In this document: piece by piece, positions 1-5,286 of the stretch
Layout of the letters: every line of letters starts with the position of its first letter
Numbering within the stretch: position 1 is the first letter of the stretch
NCBI GenBank assembly: GCA_903894655.1
Contig: CAITQY010000552.1
Location: 1-6,520, forward strand
Source of the DNA: an uncultured Gemmatimonadota bacterium
GTDB taxonomy: Bacteria > Gemmatimonadota > Gemmatimonadetes > Gemmatimonadales > Gemmatimonadaceae
Length of the DNA: 6,520 nt
Reading direction: 5' to 3'
Notes under the pieces: generated by a model
What the model was told of the DNA's origin: nothing
The model's database searches: none
What the model saw: the letters and a program-made list of their open reading frames with translations, nothing else
Position numbers and translations under genes: made by a program

Positions 1-2
1 CC

Positions 3-1019
3 TCGTCGTCGCGCTCCAGCGCGGCGACCACTGCCGCCCCGATGGGCGACGTCATCGCCCCTGACAGCGGCGAATCGCACATCGCGAACATCCGCCAGCT
101 CACGAATGGCGGCGAGAATGCCGAAGCGTATTTCAGCGCCGACGGTCAGTGGATCACCTTCCAGTCCACCCGCGACGGCCGCACCTGTGATCAGCAGTTC
201 GTGATGCGTCGCGACGGATCGGGGCTCACCAAGGTATCGGTCGGTGGCAAGACCACCTGCGGCTGGTTCCTGCCGGGCAGCCAGCGCCTCTTCTTCGCCT
301 CCACGCACGCCGCCGATAGCACGTGCCCCGTGAAGCCCGACCCCTCGCAGGGGTACGTGTGGGGCATCGATCCGTTTGACATCTACACCGTCGGCCGCGA
401 CGGCAAGGATCTCAAGCGCCTCACCAACTACGGCGTGTACACCGCCGAAGGTGTGCTGTCACCCGATGGGAAGTCGATCGTGTTCACGTCACTCAAAGAC
501 GGGGACCTCGACATTTACACCATGAATCTCGACGGCACGAACCTGAAGCGTCTCACCACCACACCCGGCTATGATGGCGGCCCGTGGTGGTCACCAGACG
601 GCAAAAAGATCGTGTATCGCGCCTGGCACTACACCGATCCGGCCGAGCTCAAGGCGTATCAGGATCTGCTCGGCAAGCGCATGATCCGGCCGAACCGCAT
701 GGAGCTCTTTGTGATGAACGCCGACGGCTCCAACCAGACGCAGATCACCACCCTCGGCGGGGCAAACTTCGGCCCGTCGTGGACGCCCGACGGCAAGCGG
801 ATCATCTTCTCGTCGAATCACCGCAATCCGCGCAGCCGCAACTTCGATCTCTTTCTTGTAAACGTTGACGGGACAGGTCTCGAGCGTCTCACCACGCACG
901 AAGATTTTGACGGCTTCCCGATGTTCAGCCCCGATGGGAAGTCGCTGATCTGGGCGTCCAATCGACATGATGCGAAGCCGGGCGAGACGAACCTGTTCCT
1001 CGCCGACTGGAAGAACTGA
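3..1019 (+). CDS. PD40/TolB-like beta-propeller protein, 5' end outside the window
   Basis: The reading frame is open from the left edge to the TGA at 1017-1019. The first ATG (42) is preceded in frame by a Ser/Ala/Thr-rich stretch without a stop, so the true start and any signal peptide probably lie upstream. Counting from that ATG, five PD40 motifs (xSPDGKxIxFxS type) are visible near residues 31-46, 139-155, 183-195, 247-263 and 295-308. Several are followed by aspartate-rich turns and a (D/E)LFxMNxDGxxxxxLT strand, as in TolB and related propellers. A polar insert at about 196-220 separates the third and fourth blades. Cysteines at 49, 73 and 95 would suit disulfides in an exported protein. 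Family knowledge says such proteins are usually periplasmic or secreted and bind partners rather than catalyse. Isolated PD40 proteins are functionally diverse, so no specific role is assigned. It converges on yceI with only 4 bp between stops. Confidence 0.85.
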   Translation, partial: SSSRSSAATTAAPMGDVIAPDSGESHIANIRQLTNGGENAEAYFSADGQWITFQSTRDGRTCDQQFVMRRDGSGLTKVSVGGKTTCGWFLPGSQRLFFASTHAADSTCPVKPDPSQGYVWGIDPFDIYTVGRDGKDLKRLTNYGVYTAEGVLSPDGKSIVFTSLKDGDLDIYTMNLDGTNLKRLTTTPGYDGGPWWSPDGKKIVYRAWHYTDPAELKAYQDLLGKRMIRPNRMELFVMNADGSNQTQITTLGGANFGPSWTPDGKRIIFSSNHRNPRSRNFDLFLVNVDGTGLERLTTHEDFDGFPMFSPDGKSLIWASNRHDAKPGETNLFLADWKN

Positions 1020-1023
1020 CGGA

Positions 1024-1539
1024 CTACGTCGTAGGCTGCGCCTGCACGTCGATGCGCAGCTTGGCGTCGTCGCTCACGAGCACACCGCCGGCTTCGAGCG
1101 CCACGTTCCACACCAGCCCCCACTCCTTCCGGGAGATGGTGGTCTCCAACTCCGCCGAGACCTTTTGGTTGCCCCAGGGATCCTTGGCCGGGCCGCCGAT
1201 CTCGCCCGTGAGGGTGACGGGCTTGGTGACGCCCTTGATCGTCAGGTCGCCGCGGGCGCTGACCGCATCGCCAGCCCGCTCGAACGACGTGAGCGCGAAG
1301 GTGGCTGTCGGATGGGCCGCCACGTCGAAGAAGTCGGGGCTCTTCAAGTGGCCGTCACGCAGTGCGTTGCCGGTGTTCAGGGATGCCATATCGATCGAGA
1401 CCGCCACCGACGTGGCCGTGCCCCCCGTCTCATCGAGCGTGCCGCTGAACTGCTGAAAAGTGCCGCGCACCGTGGAAATGCCCAGGTGCTTCACGGAAAA
1501 GTGGACTTGGCTGTGCGCGGGATCGAACGTCCATTGCAT
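1024..1539 (-). CDS. yceI: YceI-family lipocalin-like protein
   Basis: The 171-aa product has the hallmarks of the YceI family: an N-terminal WxFDPAHSQVHFSVKH segment (residues 3-18), the conserved RDGHLKSPDFFDV block (61-73), TIKGVTKPV (100-108) and a SRKEWGL motif (136-142). YceI proteins form a lipocalin-like beta-barrel that binds isoprenoid or other amphiphilic molecules. Family members are linked to acid, osmotic or oxidative stress, but the ligand here is unknown. There is no signal peptide, so this copy is probably cytoplasmic, unlike periplasmic E. coli YceI. The start is supported by AGGAG (minus strand, 1551-1547) seven bases before the ATG. The gene lies directly downstream of a MarR gene on the same strand. 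A palindromic AT-rich operator-like sequence overlaps its candidate promoter, which suggests repression by that MarR protein. Confidence 0.92.
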   Translation of the reverse strand: MQWTFDPAHSQVHFSVKHLGISTVRGTFQQFSGTLDETGGTATSVAVSIDMASLNTGNALRDGHLKSPDFFDVAAHPTATFALTSFERAGDAVSARGDLTIKGVTKPVTLTGEIGGPAKDPWGNQKVSAELETTISRKEWGLVWNVALEAGGVLVSDDAKLRIDVQAQPTT

Positions 1540-1572
1540 GGTGGATCTCCTGAGGGAACGGAAACGAGGACC

Positions 1573-1613
1573 GAGATATATCTCAGTGAATTAATTCTTA
1601 TAACTGAGATATA
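1573..1613. promoter_or_regulatory. Probable MarR operator: nested palindromes upstream of yceI
   Basis: An 11-bp perfect inverted repeat, TATATCTCAGT (1577-1587) and ACTGAGATATA (1603-1613), flanks a 15-nt spacer. The spacer contains a second perfect palindrome, GAATTAATTC (1588-1597). The outer left arm also belongs to a 12-bp palindrome, GAGATATATCTC (1573-1584). GAGATATA occurs twice in direct orientation, 33 bp apart, or about three helical turns. This AT-rich island stands out in GC-rich surroundings and covers the -10 and probable start of yceI. MarR dimers bind such palindromes; that the neighbouring MarR binds here is inference. Confidence 0.65.
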
Positions 1614-1635
1614 ATGCCAGTCGGCGTGCCGTCAA
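1608..1635 (-). promoter_or_regulatory. Candidate yceI promoter
   Basis: On the minus strand, TTGACG (1635-1630) matches five of six sigma-70 -35 bases. It is followed after 16 bp by TATATC (1613-1608), a four-of-six -10 match. The -35 box begins about 12 bp after the marR stop, so yceI can be transcribed independently of marR. The predicted start would be near 1600, giving a leader of about 60 nt. The -10 lies within one arm of the inverted repeat at 1577-1613. This is a prediction from motifs alone. Confidence 0.5.
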
Positions 1636-1647
1636 CCCTCGCGCCGC

Positions 1648-2181
1648 TCAGTCCTCGCGATGCCCCAGCCGTGGCGTGCCAGCAGCATGCAGTCCGAGCG
1701 CCCGCAGCAACTCGGCCGCCGCCAGCTGGTCGTCGACACTGAGCCCTTCCATACTTCCGGTCAGCATCGCAGCGTGTTCCGGGAAGATCCGACCCACGAG
1801 GTCCGTTCCGTCGGGCGTGAGTGCCGCGTAGCGCGCACGCCGGTCCGCCTCGCAGCTTCGCCGTTCCACGAGTCCCTTCGCCGCCAGCCGGTCCACCAGG
1901 AACGTGATGCCGCCGCTCGAGACCAGAATACGGCGCTGGACCTCGCCCAGCAGCATCGGCCCCCGGTGGTACAGGGACTCCAGAATGCCGAACTCGGCCA
2001 GCGTGAGTCCGTGGCGAGCCACATCGGCAGCGGCGAGCGTGGCGATCGCCGCGTGGGCGCGTGACAGGATCACCCACAGCCGGAGCGCCGCTGCGGATGC
2101 TTCAACGGGTACGGACGCCGATGCGGCGGACCCACCAGCAGCTCCGGACGGCCGCGGCTCGGAAGGAGAATGCGTTGCCAT
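1648..2181 (-). CDS. MarR-family winged-helix transcriptional regulator
   Basis: The 177-aa protein has a low-complexity Ala/Ser/Pro-rich N-terminus (residues 1-32), then the MarR dimer helix and winged helix. Visible elements are LTLAEFGILESLYHRGPMLL (59-78), the recognition region SSGGITFLVDRLAAKGLVER (88-107), and a wing with the typical DRRARYAALTPDG (113-125). The family usually represses an adjacent gene and releases DNA on binding a small phenolic or lipophilic ligand or on cysteine oxidation. The single cysteine here (C110) sits at the start of the wing, not at the N-terminal OhrR position, so peroxide sensing of the OhrR type is not indicated. I chose ATG 2181, with GAGAGG nine bases upstream; a TTG 36 bp earlier is possible. 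yceI lies 108 bp downstream on the same strand and is the likely target. I see no copy of the operator in front of marR itself, so autoregulation is not evident. Confidence 0.9.
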   Translation of the reverse strand: MATHSPSEPRPSGAAGGSAASASVPVEASAAALRLWVILSRAHAAIATLAAADVARHGLTLAEFGILESLYHRGPMLLGEVQRRILVSSGGITFLVDRLAAKGLVERRSCEADRRARYAALTPDGTDLVGRIFPEHAAMLTGSMEGLSVDDQLAAAELLRALGLHAAGTPRLGHRED

Positions 2182-2266
2182 AGTGTCAAGCCTCTCTATC
2201 CTGTGAGCAGGGCGCAAGGGTGCCCGCCCACCTTCCCTCCGTCAGACGGGTCCACGAGTTTTCGGC

Positions 2267-3265
2267 ATGTCGAGATTCGATCTTCGTACCGCCGCCGTGG
2301 GCGACCGGGTACAACATGAGTTCCTCGTGCGTGACCGCGCCGAGAAGATGACCAAGGCCGGCATGCCGTTCGTCGTGCTCACGCTCGCCAACGGCTCAGG
2401 AAGCATCGAAACAGCGCCGATCTGGTCGGAAAAGCTGGACTGGTGCCTCGGTGCCGACCGCGGCAAGGTGGTGCAGGTGATCGGCGACATCGGCACCTTT
2501 GGGGACAAGGGCGCCGGCAAACGCCAGCTCACCGTCACGGCACCGCTCCGGGTCCTCCCGTCGGACCAGTTCGATCCCACGGAGTTTCTGCCGCGAATCG
2601 ACGTCGAAACGGAGCGAGTGTGGGACGCCTTCGACGACCTGCGCGCCAAGATCACGTCGCCAACGGTGAAGGCCGCCGTCGATCTGTTTTTTGCGGATGA
2701 CGAATTCCGCGTACGGTTCGAGCGCACCCCAGGCGCAGTCAACGGGCATCATTCGCAACTCGGCGGGCTGCTCCTGCATGTGTTCGAGGTGACGAAGATC
2801 GCCAAGACCATTGCCACGACCGTGCGGAAGGCGAACGCCGACCTGGCGGTGGCCGGCGCGATGCTGCACGACATCGGCAAAGTGGAAGCGTACTCCACCT
2901 CCCCCGAGGGCTTCGCGCACACCCCCACGGGCATGCTGCTGGGTCACGTCACGTTGGGTGCCCTCATGTTCGACCGGAAGCTCCGCGACTCAGGATTGGC
3001 GCTCTCCGTCGCCCAACGCGACGAGCTCCTCCACTTCATCTTGTCGCACCACGGCGCACTCGAATTCGGCAGCCCCGTGCAGCCGATGACGGTGGAGGCC
3101 GAGATCGTCCACTGGGCCGACGAGGCGTCGGCCAAGGCTACGGACATGGTAGACGAATTGGCCGATCCGGAGCTGTTCCCCCCCGGCACCGACATCGAAG
3201 TCTCCGCAAAGCGGTCGTGGCGCCTAGGGCGGAAGCTGTGGCGTCGGCCGGTCGCGTGGGACTAG
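2267..3265 (+). CDS. yhaM: YhaM-like OB-fold/HD-domain 3'-5' exoribonuclease
   Basis: The 332-aa product matches the two-domain architecture and length (about 314 aa) of Bacillus YhaM. An N-terminal OB-fold nucleic-acid-binding domain covers about residues 8-98 (MPFVVLTLANGSGSIETAPIW, then KVVQVIGDIGTF). A metal-dependent HD domain follows at about 155-300. Metal and catalytic residues are visible: HH at 161-162, H171, HD at 201-202 within LHDIGKVE, H227 in GHVTLG, HH at 261-262 in LSHHG, and D285 in the IVHWADEASAK helix. By homology it would trim single-stranded 3' ends of RNA (and perhaps DNA) in the cytoplasm using Mn2+ or a similar metal. YhaM is best known from Firmicutes, so the precise substrate in this lineage is inferred. 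The ATG has no clear Shine-Dalgarno sequence, but the frame upstream offers no better start. It diverges from marR across 85 bp, and no obvious terminator follows the TAG. Confidence 0.85.
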   Translation: MSRFDLRTAAVGDRVQHEFLVRDRAEKMTKAGMPFVVLTLANGSGSIETAPIWSEKLDWCLGADRGKVVQVIGDIGTFGDKGAGKRQLTVTAPLRVLPSDQFDPTEFLPRIDVETERVWDAFDDLRAKITSPTVKAAVDLFFADDEFRVRFERTPGAVNGHHSQLGGLLLHVFEVTKIAKTIATTVRKANADLAVAGAMLHDIGKVEAYSTSPEGFAHTPTGMLLGHVTLGALMFDRKLRDSGLALSVAQRDELLHFILSHHGALEFGSPVQPMTVEAEIVHWADEASAKATDMVDELADPELFPPGTDIEVSAKRSWRLGRKLWRRPVAWD

Positions 3266-3450
3266 ACATCGCCGTCCGAATCGCCCGGTCCGAGTGCCCT
3301 GCTCCTACAGGAATACCATCATTTTTGAGCGATGGTGCATCCTGCGAATGAAGTTTTGGTTTCGACGGTGCCAGTCTTTGCAAGGGTGTTTTACATTTTC
3401 CCTCGCCGGTCGCTGAACCATGGCCGGGGCACTTTGCGCGAGGAGGCGAG

Positions 3451-3660
3451 ATGCGTAAGCCACGACCGAACACGTACAACCCAGCGCAGGCGCTGCATCT
3501 CATTGCGGCCGACCGTACTGGACTTCCGCTCAGCTGTCCATCGTGCGAGGGTCACATTGAACGTGATCCCGTACTGCATCCACCGGCCCAGAATTCCCAC
3601 GTCACGTTGACGTGCGCGAGTTGCGGTCGCCTCGCCCGCTACATCGCCGGCGTGAACTGA
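3451..3660 (+). CDS. Small zinc-ribbon protein of unknown function
   Basis: This 69-aa basic protein carries two CXXC knuckles, CPSC (residues 29-32) and CASC (55-58), about 22 residues apart. That is the spacing of a four-cysteine zinc ribbon. The N-terminus is Arg/Lys/Pro-rich, with a predicted short helix (PAQALHLIAADRTG, 11-24). I do not recognise a named family. Zinc ribbons of this size may bind RNA or DNA, act as an accessory subunit or serve a structural role. AGGAGG at 3441-3446, four bases before the ATG, is the strongest ribosome binding site in the window and supports a real gene. It begins 185 bp after the yhaM-like gene, so it probably has its own promoter, though I could not find a convincing -35/-10 pair. 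A hairpin terminator begins 22 bp after the stop. Confidence 0.8.
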   Translation: MRKPRPNTYNPAQALHLIAADRTGLPLSCPSCEGHIERDPVLHPPAQNSHVTLTCASCGRLARYIAGVN

Positions 3661-3682
3661 TTTTTCGCGCGGTCGCGAAAAG

Positions 3683-3717
3683 AACGCCCCGCTCCGGAGT
3701 CATCCGGGCGGGGCGTT
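3683..3717. terminator. Bidirectional intrinsic terminator between convergent genes
   Basis: AACGCCCCGC (3683-3692) pairs perfectly with GCGGGGCGTT (3708-3717). The stem continues inward with CCGG/CCGG (3694-3697 with 3704-3707) after one bulged T, around a six-base loop. The plus-strand exit is TTTCGTTTG and the minus-strand exit TTCTTTTCG, both T-rich. The hairpin lies 22 bp after the zinc-ribbon stop and 35 bp after the yggX stop, so it can end both transcripts. A second 8-bp hairpin, TTTTCGCG/CGCGAAAA (3662-3669 with 3674-3681), sits immediately beside it on the plus-gene side. Confidence 0.85.
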
Positions 3718-3752
3718 TCGTTTGCATGGACCGACAACACCACCGCACGATC

Positions 3753-4031
3753 TCACCAGTTGATCGTGCCCTGCTTGGTGGTGTCGACGTCTTCGGCATC
3801 GCCCTTCTTGAACAGAAAGGCATCCATGTTGCGCGTAAGAAACGTACGCGCCTGCGGGTCCATCACATTGAGTCCGTAGTGATTGATCAGCATGGTCTGC
3901 TGCTTCAACCACTGCCCCCAACAATCCTTGCAGATCTCCCCGAGAATTCTCGCACCAACGGCGCCGGGGAACGGCGGACGTTCGAAGCCCTCTCGGGTCT
4001 GACCACAGCGCGAGCAGGTTACATCAGCCAT
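3753..4031 (-). CDS. yggX: YggX-like Fe(2+)-trafficking / oxidative damage protection protein
   Basis: The 92-aa product has the length and core signature of YggX (E. coli 91 aa). PFPGAVGARI (20-29) corresponds to the PGELGKRI region. GQWLKQQTMLINHYGLNVMD (39-58) corresponds to the strongly conserved AQWQHKQTMLINEKKLNMM, and FLF (72-74) to the last helix. Family members protect iron-sulfur clusters against superoxide and assist iron handling in the cytoplasm; mechanistic details remain debated. The conserved N-terminal cysteine is C6. Unusually, this version has two full CXXC pairs, C6/C9 and C34/C37, where the E. coli protein has ISKEAW in place of the second pair. This suggests a bound zinc or iron. 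ATG 4031 was preferred over one 30 bases upstream because CGGAG (4043-4039) lies seven bases before it and homology starts there. The gene appears monocistronic, with its own promoter and the shared terminator. Confidence 0.9.
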   Translation of the reverse strand: MADVTCSRCGQTREGFERPPFPGAVGARILGEICKDCWGQWLKQQTMLINHYGLNVMDPQARTFLTRNMDAFLFKKGDAEDVDTTKQGTINW

Positions 4032-4119
4032 GCGTTGACTCCGAAACGCAGACGCGCGCACCGTCGCGCGTGGACGTCACGCAGCGTGCGAGTCGGCGGA
4101 ATGAGTGTTGGGTAGTAGG

Positions 4120-4148
4120 ACTACACCGGTGGCAGTGCGGCCCATCAA
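4120..4148 (-). promoter_or_regulatory. Candidate yggX promoter
   Basis: On the minus strand, TTGATG (4148-4143) is separated by exactly 17 bp from TGTAGT (4125-4120), a four-of-six -10 match. An AT-rich run (TATTTTTCG) lies directly upstream of the -35, like an UP element. Transcription would begin near 4113, giving a leader of about 80 nt. That leader contains a 7-bp GC hairpin (4052-4058 with 4065-4071) ending eight bases before the Shine-Dalgarno. This is a motif-only prediction. Confidence 0.4.
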
Positions 4149-4262
4149 CGAAAAATAGCCCGGCACGCAGAGCGCGCTAGCGGTGGTGCTCGCACGCACG
4201 CGGGCAGTTCCTGCCGTACGGCCCAGCATGGTCACGAACCGCCACCGCAACTGCCACAACAT

Positions 4263-4353
4263 GGAAACCACGGATTTTCACGGAATCAACACAGATAAGC
4301 TGAAAGTGCTTTTTGCTTATCTGTGGCGGGTTCCGTGAAAATCCGTGGTCTCC
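4263..4353. repeat. Long near-perfect inverted repeat (REP/MITE-like palindromic element)
   Basis: ACCACGGATTTTCACGGAA (4267-4285) has its exact reverse complement at 4331-4349. The outer arm continues with GGA/TCC beyond one mismatch (4263-4265 with 4351-4353). An inner arm, CACAGATAAGC (4290-4300), pairs perfectly with GCTTATCTGTG (4315-4325), around a 14-nt loop. As RNA it would fold into a hairpin of more than 30 base pairs with one small internal loop. It is more AT-rich than its flanks. It lies 53 bp downstream of the hydrolase stop, so it may end or stabilise that transcript. The length and order of the arms fit a dispersed palindromic repeat better than a simple terminator, as there is no long T-run at the outer end. 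Confidence 0.8.
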
Positions 4354-4406
4354 GTATTCTGGCTGCGGCGGCCCGCTCTGTGCAGCATGGCGACGCGAAC
4401 GCCGAC

Positions 4407-5264
4407 TCACACCACGTGCGCGTCCAACCAGTCCGCTGTGAGCGCCGCCACCTCGTCCCGGCAATAATCAGCCGAGATGATATGCCCGCATCCGGTGAGC
4501 CACTGCTGGCGTTTGTCGGCGCTGCCAAGTGCGGCGAAATGGGCCTCGGCATCGCGCGCCGCAATCCGGTTGTCTTCGCGAGACTGTACATAGAGCGTCG
4601 GCACCCACACGAGGGAAAGCGCCGCCTCGGCGTCTTCGGCCACGCGACGCAGTTCGGTGAGCGTCCGCGCCGTCACCACGTCGGCGCCGAGGCCCTCGGC
4701 GCGGGCGGCTGGGTCGTGAATGGACCTCTCACCACCCTCACTACGCAGATATGGGAGTGCCACACGAGCAATCCAGGCACCCAACACTTTCCACTGCAGA
4801 TTCCGCGGCATGCCCACGTACGGCGCCAGCAACACCAGCGCCGGCATCTCAGGCCGTTCGGTGGCCAACAGAATCGACAAGGCGCCGCCCATGCTCTGTC
4901 CGACCACCATCACGCTGTCAAAATCCCGGCGGAGTGCGTCGTATTCGGCGAGCGCGGTCTCACGCCATCGCACCGCACGCGACGACTCGGCCATGGTCTT
5001 GAGATCACGACCGTGACCCGGCAACAACGGCACGCGCACCGTGTAGCCTCGCGCATGCAGTCGTGTGGCCAGATAGGCCATCGACTGGGCGGTGTCGTTG
5101 AAGCCGTGCAGCAACAGCACGGCGCGGCGCGACACGCCGTCATCCTCCGAGACGCGCAACGTGAACCCGGCCGCGCCCTGCACGATGCCCTGCGCGTCGA
5201 AACGAAACCGACGGGCGTGCGCGGCCTCGAGGCGGGAGCGTACGGCGGCGCGCCAAAACATCAT
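4407..5264 (-). CDS. Alpha/beta-hydrolase, carboxylesterase / monoacylglycerol lipase type
   Basis: The 285-aa protein shows the alpha/beta-hydrolase fold. The oxyanion-hole motif is LLLHGFNDTAQS (residues 50-61), and the strand-turn LPGHGRD (81-87) follows. The nucleophile elbow is GQSMGG with Ser124. The probable acid is Asp231 in VQSREDNRIA, and the catalytic His261 lies in GCGHIISADYCRDEV. The His region resembles Est30-type carboxylesterases, where a similar GHxI(T/S)xD motif occurs. It probably hydrolyses short- to medium-chain esters or monoacylglycerols in the cytoplasm, as no signal peptide is seen. A longer frame begins at 5345 inside the E1-rhodanese gene, but the extra 27 residues are Arg/Ser-rich and look non-homologous. 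I therefore chose the tandem ATG at 5264, 22 bp after the upstream stop. No clear Shine-Dalgarno is present, so translation may be coupled to the upstream gene. The physiological substrate cannot be told from sequence. Confidence 0.88.
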   Translation of the reverse strand: MMFWRAAVRSRLEAAHARRFRFDAQGIVQGAAGFTLRVSEDDGVSRRAVLLLHGFNDTAQSMAYLATRLHARGYTVRVPLLPGHGRDLKTMAESSRAVRWRETALAEYDALRRDFDSVMVVGQSMGGALSILLATERPEMPALVLLAPYVGMPRNLQWKVLGAWIARVALPYLRSEGGERSIHDPAARAEGLGADVVTARTLTELRRVAEDAEAALSLVWVPTLYVQSREDNRIAARDAEAHFAALGSADKRQQWLTGCGHIISADYCRDEVAALTADWLDAHVV

Positions 5265-5286
5265 GGGACGCGACCGGCGCGACGTG

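Larger units (their letters stand above)
4032..4406. other. Intergenic region between yggX and the hydrolase gene
   Basis: This 375-bp gap holds, from left to right, the yggX leader with its hairpin (4052-4071), the candidate yggX promoter (4120-4148), about 110 bp with no recognisable signal, and the long inverted repeat (4263-4353). A last stretch of about 50 bp precedes the hydrolase stop. Short frames cross it, but none has a good start or a recognisable product, so I treat it as non-coding. Confidence 0.6.

Noticed and set aside
967..1614. Plus-strand open frame of 215 codons opposite yceI
   Set aside because: It overlaps the end of the PD40 gene and all of yceI. The product is Arg-rich and unrecognisable, whereas yceI has family motifs and a ribosome binding site.
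1598..2077. Minus-strand open frame of 159 codons in another frame of marR
   Set aside because: The composition (Gly/Arg/Pro) and lack of motifs mark it as a shadow of the MarR gene, which has a clear winged helix.
3315..3336. Hairpin ACCATC/GATGGT with 10-nt loop after the yhaM-like gene
   Set aside because: A stem of only 6 bp with no T-run at the outer end is too weak for a terminator, and short palindromes of this size are common by chance.
3378..3397. TTGCAA and TACATT upstream of the zinc-ribbon gene as a promoter
   Set aside because: The two hexamers are only 8 bp apart, and no -35-like hexamer lies 16-18 bp before TACATT, so I do not call a promoter here.
3332..3610. Plus-strand frame of 92 codons overlapping the zinc-ribbon gene
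   Set aside because: The zinc-ribbon frame has AGGAGG at the right place and paired CXXC motifs. This one has neither.
4077..4271. Minus-strand frame of 64 codons between yggX and the hydrolase gene
   Set aside because: It starts at a GTG inside the inverted repeat, has no ribosome binding site, mixed codon use and no recognisable product, and it overlaps the candidate yggX promoter.
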